Source of the DNA: Gossypium raimondii
Lineage: Eukaryota; Streptophyta; Magnoliopsida; Malvales; Malvaceae
DNA: 64,000 bases
Direction of reading: 5' to 3'
Assembly: GCF_025698545.1 (NCBI RefSeq)
Contig: NC_068570.1
Location: forward strand, 59,167,924-59,231,923
The notes under the pieces are model-generated. The model searched no databases, was not told the DNA's origin, and saw nothing but the letters and a program-made list of their open reading frames with translations. A program made the position numbers and the translations under genes. Below are positions 36,181 to 48,657 of this stretch, piece after piece (within the stretch, counting starts at the first letter, position 1; each line of letters begins with the position of its first letter).

Positions 36181-38231
36181 GCATGTTCGGGAATGCTTTT
36201 AGAAGCGTAAAAGCACTTTTACATAACTGAAGCAATCCCAAACAAATTGCTTTTTTTAACTAAAAGCACTCTCAAGAAGTGCTAATTGACCCAAATGGAG
36301 AAGTTGGTATCAAATGCAGTGCCTGTTGGCTTTGGCTGTTTGGGGGTGAAAAATATAATTTTACCTTTATTAATTTACTCTTGTCTACTCAAATGCAAAG
36401 TGAAGTAATGTAAGCCTTTATTCAAGCATAGCTTTGGGGTGTATTTGCAAAATATCAACTGTTGTTAAGCCATTTTTTAGACCTTTGTTTCAATAAAAAA
36501 AATTGCAGAGCAAGTTGATGAAGGTATGAGCTTGAAAATTTTGGTAAATTTTGAAAATTTTGGTAAATTTTGAAAATTTTGATTCGAATGATGAGCTTTC
36601 TTTTTTTTTTTTTTGTTCTTATCTATGACTCTTTGATGCAATTTGAGATTCAAGACTCAATTTCCACACCAACTAGATGGTAAATTTATTTCATTCATTT
36701 ATTTGTTTATAAAAAGTATAAATTCTTCAACTGAATAATTATCATCTTACGACATGTAAGAAAATATTATATTGTTGATTCCGAATATCTCCAAATGAAA
36801 GGGTTCCCTGGACCATATTGAATAGAGCAGTATTATTTACTTGATTTTCGTAGAGATGGTCCTATATATGGTAAAGAAAAAGTATTCAATCATACACATT
36901 CATCATTACTTGATTTTCATTACTTGAAGGAGAAAGTAATTGAAACAAAAGTATCATTGATATAACTACAGATGTCCTCATCTATTTTACGATTGAGCCT
37001 AATACTATTTAGACCCGAGGTGGTATTTAAGTAAAGCCTTCCAAACAATGTCGACTTCGAAATTCGAACTTGGTCTAAATACCTAAGGAAAAAGTCTAGT
37101 TTCACTTCTTCCAACCACTTATCGGTAAAGTTATCTTATTATAATAATAAGAAATAACACTTCAAACATCGGAAATTTTTCGAATAAAATACTATTATTA
37201 ATAATAACCATGAATAAAAAGAATATAAAGACATGACACATAATACAAACAATAAATAAATCACTACAAACTAATGCATAAATGCTATGTCTGCAGAATA
37301 ATCTCAAAAACAGAAAGAGACAAACTGGCAATAACTGTAATACTTAGATAATTTAGAAACAAACCAGAAATAAAATTTAGATAAATTATTTTTAAAAAAT
37401 ATAAATTCCAACATTAAAAAAAAAAAAAAAGGTGCATAAAGCATCAAGTTTGCAAGTTGCAACACTCATTCAATGCATCTCCAGAGGGAAACATATAAAA
37501 AGAAAATGGTGGAGGAGCCCAATGTTTTAAGACAATTCTAAGGCTTAATCCCACTTGCTTGTTTTTGCTTTTATCAATTCAATTTGGATATTTATGAAGA
37601 AGGGTATCTTATGTTGGAACCTTCTAATATCTTTATTTTCAGAAATTTAACTCTATTTTTTAGATTTCTAAATTTAAGTCCAACTGGTAATATTATTAAA
37701 TTTTTGTATGATTTTTGAATGCAATTAAAAAAATAGTGCTGTAATTAACCTGAATTTAACAAAAAAAAATTAAAAATGTTAACAGTTGGACTGAATTTTG
37801 AAATATGGAAAGTAGTAGGACTAAATTCTAAATTTTCAAAGAATACATTGATTTATGACATATTTTAGCCTTACTTAAAACTTTAGTGTCACGAGTCAAT
37901 CATACATCAATCGGTTAGTAAACTATTAGAAAAGCTATTATTTTTACAAAATAAATTATATTGTTATGAGAATTTTTTTTTTTTGTTTTAAAAAATATAT
38001 TTTGATATAAAATCAATAAAAGATCACACATGATGGGATTTAAACTTAAGATACGACAATTAGAAGAGATCTTTGTTCGCACCTCAAGGTCTAGATCCAT
38101 ATTGCACTCTAATCGAAACTTTTATCTAAATCCATATTGAACTGAACTTGACCAAAGTCCTAATCAAACTAATGAAATCTATCAAACTCGATTTTTGGAT
38201 AAGTCTACTTATGTATATAGTATACTTTATA

Positions 38232-38235
<4 letters not shown>

Positions 38236-38278
<43 letters not shown>
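38236..38278. repeat. (GA)n microsatellite
   Basis: About 43 bp of GA repeats. Confidence 0.95.
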
Positions 38279-38279
<1 letters not shown>

Positions 38280-41021
38280 AAATGACAAATTTAGTCCTTA
38301 ACATTTACATAATTTGTCAATTTGGTTCTTATTCTTTTTTTTAGTTAAATTTGACCTTTAACCTTTCGCAAAGAGTCGGATTGCAGTTTTTTTAATGGAA
38401 ATAATGAGTAAAACATTAAACTTTTAAACATAACAATTCAGGTGTACTTCATGCTAGATTTTTTAATTTTTATGAATTTTTTTAAAATTTTAATTTTAAA
38501 ATGATTTGTTGACATGGCATATAAAACAAATAATGTCAAGTCAGCATGAAGTACAAGTGGACTACCATGCCAACATCGTTAAAAAATTAATGTTTTTATC
38601 GACATTTCCGTTAAGAGAAAGCGACTTGACAATTTTTTGAAAAATTAAAAACTAAATTGAGTCAAGGATCAAATTGATAAAAGATAAAAACATTATGGGT
38701 TAAATTTATTATTATTTTATATGTAGGTATGTGAGATATTTTAGATGATGTCTTGGAAATTAGTATTGAGAAATAACCAAAGGTGGGAACATAAATGAAA
38801 TGGCAGTGTTGGATCCAGAAAGGACTAAACTGCACTCTTTTGTCTTCTTTTTCCTCGTACTTTTTCAAGACAAAACAATCCCATCGTATAAGGTCCTAAA
38901 TTGGAGACTTGCATCACTTATTCGGGGGATTTCTACAATGATTCAAACCATGTCTCCTCCAACATTATTTAAATTGGAGCGGACCGACCGATAAGTTCAG
39001 GTGAAGAGGTGGCCTGGACGATTAGTTCGGAATTAAAAACCTTGGATTGAATCATGTAAATTTGGATTGCACCAATTTAGATTTTAAAATTTTTGAGTAA
39101 TTTTTGTGCGAGTTAATTTCAAATATAAGTCATTTCAAGTTCATATTATTTGGGTTTGATCAGGTTCAAGTTTTTTGAATCGGTTACTATGGGTTTGAAT
39201 CATTTCGAGTTTTGATCACTTTAAATCATTCGTTCAGATCGTTCCGTTATAATTAAATCAAACTAAATCGAATTTTTAAATTCGAGTTAAAATTGACTCA
39301 CTTAGGTACAAAAAGATCAATCTGATCCCCTTGATTCATGTAAAGTTACCTTCAATAAGGTCCATTGTCTATGTTTTTGATTTGAAAGTCTTTGTTTTTT
39401 TTTACTTAAAATATCTTGATGATAAACAAAGAAAAAAAATAAAGATATTATTTTTATCTCAAAAAATAGAGATATTATTTTCTATCTTAAAAACGTGATT
39501 GAATTCTAATAACAATTATTTGGAATTTACTTTTTAAGTTCGTACTATTAATAAATTTACGTTTTGTTTATTCAATTTCAAAAAATTTATAAAACAGTCA
39601 TCGAACTATTCAAAAATATTTTAATTAAGTCACTGGGTTATTAAAATCATTGATGTATGACGTTCTCTATTAAGCTCTCATTCTCATTCTCTTCTATAAT
39701 TCATTTTTCTATAATTCATTTTTTTTCCTGTGAAACAGCTTTCTTCTATGATCTCCAACACTAAAGGTCAGGTCGACTTGGACCTGACATATGTTGTTAA
39801 ATAAAAGCGTTCAAATAGTTCAGTAGCTTGAATGAAAACTTTCGAACAGTTTAATGATCATTTTGTAACTTTTTGAAGTTGAATGATTAAAACGTAAACT
39901 TACTGATAATTTAATGATATTACAGGGTTTCCTAGTTTATAATGTTTGAACTTTTCATTGTTCTTAAAGTACTTTTACAAACTATCTGTGTCAATCCCCC
40001 CATCACATTTTGACATTGGCCAATATGTTTTGGACTATATTGAATATTGAAAAGTAACCAATGAATAATTGTTGGTTAGTAAATTGGATTATTCAAAAAT
40101 ATTATTAAGACATATTCATATTTTAATTATTATATCTAAAATCTTTCCAAAAAAACCTCATTGATTAACACTTTTTAGCAATTAATTTTTGTTTTCTAAT
40201 ATCGATCACGACAAGGACGAAAACGATTTTTTTAAAAGTTTTAGGGTTTTTGAGGCAAAAAGCTTCATGATACAGCATGCCTTGTCTGCTCTTTTTGAGG
40301 AATTTGTCATCTTTATTTAAATTGGATTATTCAAAATTTTAATAATTTTTTAGTTAATTGCACCATACATCCCTAAATTATAACCTTCATTCTAAATTAG
40401 TCTCTAAACTTTAAAACATCCTAACTACATCTCTAAACTATCGAGGATATGTCAATAAGGTCATTCCATTACTAAAAATTGGACGTTGTAAAGATCTTGG
40501 TTTTAAAGTTTTCAAAACTTTTATAAAAGCTTTATCACTCATTCTTTCTTCTTTTTCGATTTTACTTTATTTTTAGCTTTTACTTTTAAAAGTTATGCAA
40601 TAACGTTCACTTTTCTTCAAAATTTTCATTTTAAACTATGTCATATAAAATTTTACATCTCATTTAAGGGCTAAATTAATTAATTTAGTAACGAAAGGAT
40701 CATAATGATGTAATTAGAATGTTTCAAAATTTGGGAACTAATTTAAAATAAAGGTTATAATTTAAGGATGTAGGGTGCAATTCATGAAAGTTTTATGTTC
40801 TTTTGTGTCCCACAAATAATTTTTGCATGGAAATTGTGGTCTGTCATGCACTTTCCTTGCTAGCTACCATTCCAAATTAGTTAGACATGATATTATTAAC
40901 AAATAAAATATTATGAAATATATATAAGTATAAGAAAAAAATTTAAATTTTACATAATATAAATTATTAATTTATCAAAATTACATAAATATAAAATAAT
41001 TAAACTTAAATGTTGATTAAG

Positions 41022-41195
41022 TCTTAGCTCGATTGACGTGGGTATTGTTGTCAATACAGGAGGGCATATGTTTGAGTGCACTAAAGCGTATTACCCTCTT
41101 ATTTATAAGTTGGGAAGGACTATGTGTAGTTCTAAATATTATATCAAAAACAACAGATATAATCAGAACCTATAATGAAATTATTTAAAAATAAT
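41022..41195 (+). mobile_element. SINE-like dispersed repeat, copy 2
   Basis: It has TCTTAGCTCGATTGACGTGGG (box A-like), TGTTGTCAATACAGGAGG, ATGTTTGAGTGC and ACAACAGATATAATCAGAACC, in the same order as 8,466-8,655. Confidence 0.5.
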
Positions 41196-41757
41196 AATAA
41201 TTAAACATAAATATATATATATATATATATACATATATACATTGCTCTTGCATCTATATTTGTCTAAATATCTTTGGCATTTTAGGAGTCTAAAATCAAC
41301 TAACATGTGACACTTTTCCAGAATAATAAAAGTGGATTCTTTTTCTTGAAAAGTGAAAAGATAAAAAGGATTAAATATATTTCAAAATTAGTATATCCAA
41401 TTGGAGAAAATGGACAAAATCTAACTTTACACATAATACAAAGTAATAGGAGAATTTAAACAAACAGATTTAATTGTTACCGTTTAGTCAATACTAAATC
41501 AAAATTCAAAAAGCACAAAAATTGAAATTACCCAATTCAAGAAGTACATGAACTAAAATTGATTAAATTAAAAAAACATATATTAAATCGATAACTTACA
41601 TAAAGGGGTAAACTAAACCCAATGTCACTAAGTTATTTATGTTTTGGTCACTCAACTTAAAAAAGTACTAAACTATTCAAAAGTTTTTTATTTAAGAAAA
41701 TAAGTCCGACTATCGAGCTCCAAGCAACGATTTTACGATCGTCTGATGAATCAAGAC

Positions 41758-42171
41758 TAGAGGTACTCATGGTAAGGCGGCTACTAAACAACCCTTAGAA
41801 ATATGGGAGGGTTTGGGTAAAAATATAGGCCCGAAATATGGGCTTGGATAAAAAAACGAGGCCCATTTAGAAAACAGGTCGGGCCTCGGGCACAACTTTT
41901 TTGGCCCGAGCCCGGCCCGATATAATAAATATATTTATTTTTAAAATTTTTTTAATTTTAAAATACTTTTTTTAAATTTTTGTAATTTTTAAAATAAATT
42001 TTTGGTATTTTATTTAAAAAATGGGTCGGGCCCGGGCTTATGATTTTTTTCTCGGGCCGGGCCTAGGCAAAATTTTAGGCCCATATTTGGGCAGTAGGGC
42101 AGGAGCCTAGGACCCGGCAAAATTTTTTATGAGTCCGGCCGAACCTGCCCGCCCGACCATGAGCACCTCTA
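41758..42171. mobile_element. hAT-like element nested in the composite, perfect 8-bp target duplication
   Basis: A 414-bp element with ends TAGAGGTACTCATGG and CCATGAGCACCTCTA, inverted copies with one change. ATCAAGAC lies directly on both sides (41,750-41,757 and 42,172-42,179). The inside is rich in GGGCC/CCCGG blocks around an AT core. No transposase. Confidence 0.92.
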
Positions 42172-42779
42172 ATCAAGACCCATTGATGAGTAGAAGAACA
42201 TACCTTAAATTCAAGTTGATCTAACAATCACTGTTGGAGATCAGATAAAAAATTATTTGGATTTTAGTTCGCAGATTCATGATATTCAAAGTTATTTCAT
42301 AAAAAAAAATGAACTGTAGAAGAAAAAGGCAATGAGAATTTTTTTTATGAGTCCGGCCCGAACCCGGCCCGGCCCGGCCCATGAGCACCTCTAATCAGTA
42401 CCCATTGATGAGTAGAAGAACATACCTTAAATTCAAGTTGATCTAACAATCACTGTTGGAGATCAGATAAAAAAATTATTTGGATTTTAGTTCGCAGATT
42501 CATGATATTCAAAGTTATTTCATAAAAAAAAATGAACTGTAGAAGAAAAAGGCAATGAGAATTTTTTTTATGAGTCCGGCCCGAACCCGGCCGGCCTACC
42601 CATGAGCACCTCTAATCAGTACCCATTGATGAGTAGAAGAACATACCTTAAATTCAAGTTGATCTAACAATCACTGTTGGAGATCAGATAAAAAAATTAT
42701 TTGGATTTTAGTTCACAGATTCATGATATTCAAAGTTATTTCATAAAAAAAATGAACTGTAGAAGAAAAAGGCAATGAG
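42121..42779. repeat. Tandem triplication, 216-223-bp unit
   Basis: Units at 42,121-42,336, 42,337-42,559 and 42,560-42,779 each begin AATTTTTT..ATGAGTCCGG and end AAAAAGGCAATGAG. Each unit spans the right end of the hAT-like element plus its outer host. Units 2 and 3 share ATCAGTACCC where unit 1 has ATCAAGACCC, so the third arose from the second. Confidence 0.92.
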
Positions 42780-43090
42780 AATTTTCAATTTGGCGCAGGC
42801 GGTGCAAACAAAAAAGGCCATACAATAGCAATTTTAACAGCCTAGAGACTTAAATGAAAACTTTTGAATTGTTCAGTGATCATTTTGTAACTTTTTGAAG
42901 TTGAGTGACCAAAACGTAAACTTACTAATAATTCAGTGACCTCGAGTATAGTTTACCTTATGTAAAGTACAGGGACTAATAGCATAATTTTACATTTTTA
43001 AATGTTAACCAAAAGGAAACAAAGACTTTTCCACGCGAGTTTGCATATGTCTGCGTTAATGGTGCATGACGTGATCAATTTTCCAGTCCC

Positions 43091-43103
43091 ATATATATAT
43101 ATA
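43091..43103 (+). promoter_or_regulatory. TATA box of the J-domain gene
   Basis: An ATATATATATATA run about 190 nt before the ATG at 43,292, followed by a pyrimidine/A-rich leader. Confidence 0.45.
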
Positions 43104-43291
43104 CCTTTCATCATCTTCTTCATCCACATCATTCATAAAATCCCTTTAAAGCTTATAATTTCAATTACCCCAACAAGAAAAAGAACCCTAAATTCCCTTT
43201 TTCTTTTTCCAAAAATCTTTAAGTAAATCTTTCCTCTTCGCAAAAAACCCAGAACTCGAAGCCATAGAATTTGATTAATTTTACGAGTTAA

Positions 43292-46200
43292 ATGGAAGAG
43301 TATTGGCGAATGTGCGTTGGAGTATCAATAACCCAAAATTTCCCACATCGAAAATCCATGGAAAACACTGGTTTTTTTCAAAAAAACGCCTCCGTTTTCA
43401 TGGCTGATGATCATGATTTCTCCGACGTCTTCGGTGGTCCACCGCGGAGTGTGCTTTGCAGGGAGTTCACTGATGATTTCACCCAATCGGCGTCGTTTTA
43501 CGATGAGGCTTTCAGGCCATTGGATTTCAGTTCGTGTTATTCGATTAAGGGTGGGAGGAGTTTGCCGGCGTTTAGGATTCCGGCCAAAGTGGAATGGTCG
43601 TTCTCCACTGACATTTTCGAGTCAGATGATGATCTCCGGCGATCTAGCTGGGAACGAACCGAGTCGGATTCATCTTCGGTGATGAGTTGGCAGGAAATGA
43701 GCGGTCTCCGGCGAACGGACGGTGATGATATCGGACTGTCGTCGTATTTTGCTCCAAAACTCAGGTAAATCAGTCGGCTTTTAGCTTTTAAACATAAACG
43801 TCTTTTGTTAACCGTTTTTTAAAGTTTCAACTGCCTTTTTACTGTCTTGTTGATTTGACGTTTATAACCCTGACTCGAGTCTTATTTTAAGATGCAATTA
43901 GGGGTAGGAAAGCGAAAAATCATAAAACACCAAAAAACTGTCGTTTTGAATATCTTACATGCTTTCTAGTTAATATATGATAAAATTATATTTTGACTCC
44001 CCTAAAATGATATAGAGTTGTGATTCGGTCCTTTTAAAATTATAAAGTTATAAGGTTATAATGAAAAAATTTATTTTGACTCTCTTAAAAATTATAATTT
44101 CATTTCAACCCCTCTAAAAAATTTTAGACTTCCTTAGAGAGGTGAATTTGGATTATAGATTGCTAAAGAGTTAAAATACAATTGTATCATTATATAAACA
44201 TAAAATTTTACAATTTCTTGAGGATTAAACGTTTCATTTTAGAGGGGTCAAAATTTAATTTTAAATCTAAAGAAGGACAAAATATTTTTTTACCATTAAA
44301 TTACCTTGACACTTTATTATTTTTAAAGGGCCTAAAGTGTGAATTTTCATTTTGAGGAGGCCAAGACCATTACCTGCTCCCTTCTAGTGTATGGAAAAGA
44401 ACAAATTCTAGAATTTTCTATTATAAGTTGAGATAAAATTATAAAATTTTGAGGTTAAAAATTAAGATAATTTAAATTTTAACGAGGTCAAGACCCATAG
44501 TTACATGAACTAAGGGTATGTTTGATAAACTGAAAATTTAAATGTTAAAAATTAAATGTTAATTTTTATTGCTAAATTTTATAATTGCTGAATTTATATT
44601 AAAATATTTGATAAATAACAAACATAAATACAAAATATAATTATATTATTTGATAAAAGTAAATATTGATTTATAAAAGATTATTGGTTTTTAATTTTAA
44701 TCTTATTAATATAATATTTTATATTATTTTGGCTAGTTTTGGATGAAAGATAATTGTAGTAATTTAGATATAGCATATATTTTTAAAAATAGTAATTTAT
44801 TTTAATTTTTAATAAAATAAAATTAATTTAATAGTTTCTATATATATTAAGTAAAATATTAAAATGATTATTAAATACAGTTAAAAATTAAATGAAAATT
44901 TTAGTGATTTATCAAACACACCTCAAGTTTTAAGATTTTCATGAAAATCTTAAAACAGACGTTTTAAATATATATATATATATTGTTGGAAGCCGTAGTC
45001 CTATGAAATAATCGGATTAAATCTCAAATTCTTTAAGTCTTCTTCACCTGGGGTAGAAAATAAAAGTTAAAAATGTCATAAATTCCTATATTTTTTAATA
45101 AATTTAAAATTTAGTCTATATTTTTATTTTTGAAATTTAATCCTTTATCTTTTAGATTTCATAATTTAAGTCCAATTACTAACCTGTTAAAATTATGTTG
45201 CTAAACTCGGATTTATTTTAGGAATTTTGTGGTCAAAGTTCAATATTTTATATTAAAAGGGATCAAATTGAATTCTTGATTTTTGGGTAAAAACTAAATA
45301 TGTAAATGCCTCGTTTAATGAGGCTAAAACCCGTAGTTACATGAACTAGATCCCCCCATATTTATTGGGTTTTAAAGGTAGGGAAGGTTAAAATAAAGTA
45401 TAGGGACTAAATTTTAAATTTGTGAAGAGTACAGGACCTATGACATATTTTAACCACAATAAAAATATTTTAAAACGCTGTCGTTTTGAATTTGTTGAAT
45501 GCTGTAATCTTACGTGATATAATTCCACGCAGATGGAACTCAACAACAAATCAAGAACCATCAAAACAACAAGAACAACAACAACAGATGCCACCATTTC
45601 CAAGCACTGCTTCGTTTTATAATGGAAATCTTCACATGGAAAACGAAAACCGTATTGATAATCCGATGAAAAGCTCATCGCTTTATCGTTTCAACAAACG
45701 TACTTCTTCCCCGGAAACCATTAGCTTGGAACCCCATTCTTTTTCAAGCATCAAGATATCATTGGCCGATGATTCGGAGTTCAACTCCCCTTCGTCCCTG
45801 TCTTCATGTTTTAGTCAAGAACCTGAGACCATAGCCAGAGTCCAGACTAATCCGCTCTCAGAAGATGAATACGATGATGACGAGGATGACGAAGACGGAA
45901 TGAGTTCTTATGTTATTGAGATAAATTCTGATTTTAGACAAAGTAGCAGTGAAGAAGCAGTTTCAATTGATGAAGCCATTGCTTGGGCAAAAGAGAGATA
46001 TAATAATACCCAAAGAGAACATGAAAATGATCAAACAATGCAATCTCCATTGGTAAACTAATCTTTTGCTTTTCTTCCCTTTTTTTTAAAAAAATTATTA
46101 TGATTTTTCCGGGTTATAATCATCTACGAACTCTCTAAGACACGAACAAGTAAATCCTAGTTCATAATCTCTGCAGGAAGAAAAACCGAGAAAACCCAAA

Positions 46201-48417
46201 ACCGAAGAAGAAAAAGACCAAGATCTGAAGCATTGGTCATCTGGCAATGAAAATAACATCCGAATGCTCCTTTCAACACTTCATGATGTAAGATATTATG
46301 ATTAACCCATTTTTTGGTTTCTGTTGAGGGGATTTTGACCTCAACAAATCCAGTATTGGGCTAGAAGTGTCTAACCTCGCCGGGTTCAAAGAGGGGGAGT
46401 GGCTTCACCCACCATGCAAATTTACAATTTGTATTTGGTGGGATTTGAACCCATGTCTTTAGTATGGTGGGTTAAAACACTTCCCCTCTGTGAACTCAAC
46501 GAGGTTCTTGGCAGATATGGAAGACAAAACTCGGGGATAAAACCAAGTATAGACACTTCTGACTCAATACCAGGCTTGCTAAGAGGTTCATCAGCCATTC
46601 TCGACAGATGACAGATCAAAGACTTCTCCCCGAGAGGTCAAAATCACTCAACAGTTTCCCATAATTTTAAGGATTTCATTGATTTGCAGGCTGATATAGA
46701 ATGGATTATTAATTCATTTTTATCTATCTATATATGTGTATATATATGAATTACAGATTCTATGGGCAAATAGTGGTTGGCACAGGATAGATCTCACAAG
46801 CCTTGCAGAAAGCTCACAAGTGAAAAAAGCTTATCAAAAAGCAAGGCTCTGTCTTCACCCAGACAAACTGCAACAAAGAGGTGCAACATTATCACAAAAA
46901 TATGTAGCAGAGAAGGCCTTTTCCATCCTCCAGGTAAGAAACATCCTTATCTTTCCATAATGGTTTGGTAATGTATCGGTTTTATAGTATAAAAAACGAA
47001 ACCGGCACCATTATGTTATACACCCACGAGCACTATACTGTCTACTTTAGTTTCTTCTGCAACAAGTAAAAAGCTAGCTGATACACCCTATTAAATTCGC
47101 TGTCTTATAAGTTAACTTTTGAGGTTTTAGGGTTTTAAATTTCATTTTAACTCGATATTAAAGCTAAGTTCCTTAAACCGTAAACCCTAAATATTCTCGT
47201 CTTCAGGTTCTCTTAAAGGTTGGGTTAGAATTTAAACTAGGTTCTACCTTAAACCCAAGGCCTTTTCCATCCACCAAGTAAACTTCTATCGAAGATCTTT
47301 ATCTTCCGTAATGGTTGGTAGCGTATTGGTTTTAAAGTAAAAACGAAACGAGCACGATCATGTTATACGCCCACTAGCATGACACCAAACTACTTTAGTT
47401 TCTTCTGCAACAAGTAAAAGGTTTGCAGTAATACAAATAGGGCAAGATTAACACCGAGTATAACTGATACACTACCCTAATAAATTCTCCGTCTTACAAT
47501 TAACTTTTTGAGGTTTTACGGTTTTAATTTCTTTTTAACTCGATATTAAACTAGGTTCTGTAAACCATAAACCCTAGATTCTCTCGTCTTCAAGTTGTCT
47601 TTTAAGGTCGGGTTAGAGTTTGCACCAAGATGTAGCAGAGAAGGCCTTTAATTTCCATCCTCCAAGTAAACTTTTATCGAACATCCTTGTCTTCTATAAT
47701 GGTTGGTACCGTATCAGTTTTAAAGTAAAAACAATACAGGAACCATCATGTTATATGCCCACTAGCACGATACTGAACTACTTTATTAGTTTCTTTTGCA
47801 ACAAGAAAAAAGTTTGCAGAGATACAAATAGGGCAAGATTCGCACCGAGTATAACTTATACACCCTATTAAATTCTCCATCTTATATAAGCAAACCTTTG
47901 ATGTTCAGGGTTTTACTTTTCTTTTAACTCAATATTAAAGCTAAGTTCCTTAAATTATAAACCCTAAATTCTCTTGTCTTCGGGTTGTCTTTAAGGTCAG
48001 GTTAGAGTTTGACTTGATATTAGAGACAAGTTCCTAAACTCTAAACCCTATACTTTCCATCTTGGGATGTTTAAGCTACAAATTACTTCACATCTTATGA
48101 ACTAGCTTTGAGGTCGGGATTTGAGCTAGGTTTGCTTACCAGCTCCGTTAGATATTTGATTAAATCTCTTCGGTCTTATAAACTAATGTTCTTGAGGTTT
48201 AAAGTTGGAGTTTTATTTTTAAACTTGATACTCTAAATCAAAAGGTTTAATAAAAGATGGTGTATATGAATAGGATGCATGGAGTGCCTTCATCTCCCAA
48301 GATGTCTTCTTCAACAAGTCAACAAAAATGCAAGGAATTTTGGAATCTTTTTGGGAAGCTTGGAACAAACAAGGAGTCCACGGACTCGAAGGAATAAGGG
48401 CCGTGTTAAAAGCTTAA
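43292..48417 (+). CDS. Auxilin/JAC1-like J-domain protein, five exons
   Basis: Auxilin-like J proteins recruit Hsp70, for clathrin uncoating or, in JAC1, chloroplast movement. Exons 43,292-43,764, 45,533-46,052, 46,177-46,287, 46,757-46,933 and 48,274-48,417 encode 474 residues in one frame. The N-terminal two thirds are low-complexity, with FSDVFGGPPR near residue 44 (a JAC1-like phrase), a Gln-rich patch at about 175 and an acidic run EDEYDDDEDDEDG. The C-terminal J domain includes LKHWSSGNENNIRMLLSTLH, LWANSGWHRIDLTSL, and the HPD triad at residues 402-404 in LCLHPDKLQQ. AEKAFSILQ DAWSAFISQ then closes the family pattern, followed by about 33 extra residues. It resembles Arabidopsis At1g30280, whose locus number neighbours that of the hydrolase homologue. 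Clathrin-binding motifs are not evident. Intron 1 holds a MITE; intron 4 holds tandem-like repeats. Confidence 0.9.
44514..44931. mobile_element. hAT-like MITE in J-gene intron 1
   Basis: Ends GGGTATGTTTGATAAACTG and, reverse-complemented, GAGGTGTGTTTGATAAATC. The core is about 90 percent AT. The target duplication is unclear. Confidence 0.65.
46980..48070. repeat. Tandem repeat in J-gene intron 4, unit about 370 bp, about three copies
   Basis: The series 'catccttatcttccataatggttggta', 'catgttatacgcccactagca', 'ctactttagtttcttctgcaacaagtaaaa', 'acaccctattaaattc' recurs starting near 46,940, 47,285 and 47,665. Unit 1 includes the exon 4 edge phrase CATCCTCCAGGTAAG, so the repeat grew from the exon 4 donor region. 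Later units keep 'ccttttccatccaccaagtaa' as ghost exon ends. Confidence 0.75.
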
Positions 48418-48657
48418 AAGACAAAATTGCAGACAAATCTTATGTATATTGTAAGAAAAATTGCAGTTAGAATGTTGTATATATTTTATTTATATATAAA
48501 GAATGTTTTATGCTTGTTTAATGTTTTTCAAAGAGACAAAATCAGGTTTTTGATAACGTCTTAAGCATCTAACTTAGAACACAAGTAATATACAGAATCT
48601 AAACTGATGTGGGATAAGAACACTTTACCGATTGAAACCTGGGAATCAATTTTTCTC

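Larger units (their letters stand above)
34805..41600. other. Gene desert between the hydrolase and the J-domain gene (left part)
   Basis: No exon chain could be supported. It holds worn inverted-repeat remnants (about 35,275-35,600; 37,600-37,870; 38,280-38,700; 39,540-39,940; 40,360-40,780), an LTR-like piece near 35,750-36,180, a hAT-like end at 36,180 (GGGCATGTTCGGGAATGC), a (GA)n run and a SINE-like copy at about 41,022-41,195. Confidence 0.5.
41606..42957. mobile_element. Composite Mutator-like MITE with nested insertion and internal triplication
   Basis: Ends GGGTAAACTA and TAGTTTACC, with arms carrying 'ttatgttttggtcactcaactt' against 'gaagttgagtgaccaaaacg'. Flanks TTACATAAAG and TTATGTAAAG form a 10-bp target duplication with two changes. 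It has grown to about 1,350 bp through an inner hAT-like insertion and two extra tandem copies of a 220-bp segment. Confidence 0.8.

Noticed and set aside
36180-36360. hAT-like MITE start GGGCATGTTCGGGAATGC
   Set aside because: Only one end is visible, so it is noted in the desert entry and not called as an element with borders.
38800-38994. 64-codon frame near 38.8 kb
   Set aside because: No recognisable motif, no splice-linked neighbour exons and no clear promoter.
43002-43226. 74-codon frame ahead of the J-domain gene
   Set aside because: It overlaps the TATA box and 5' leader and its composition is leader-like (A/T and pyrimidine rich).
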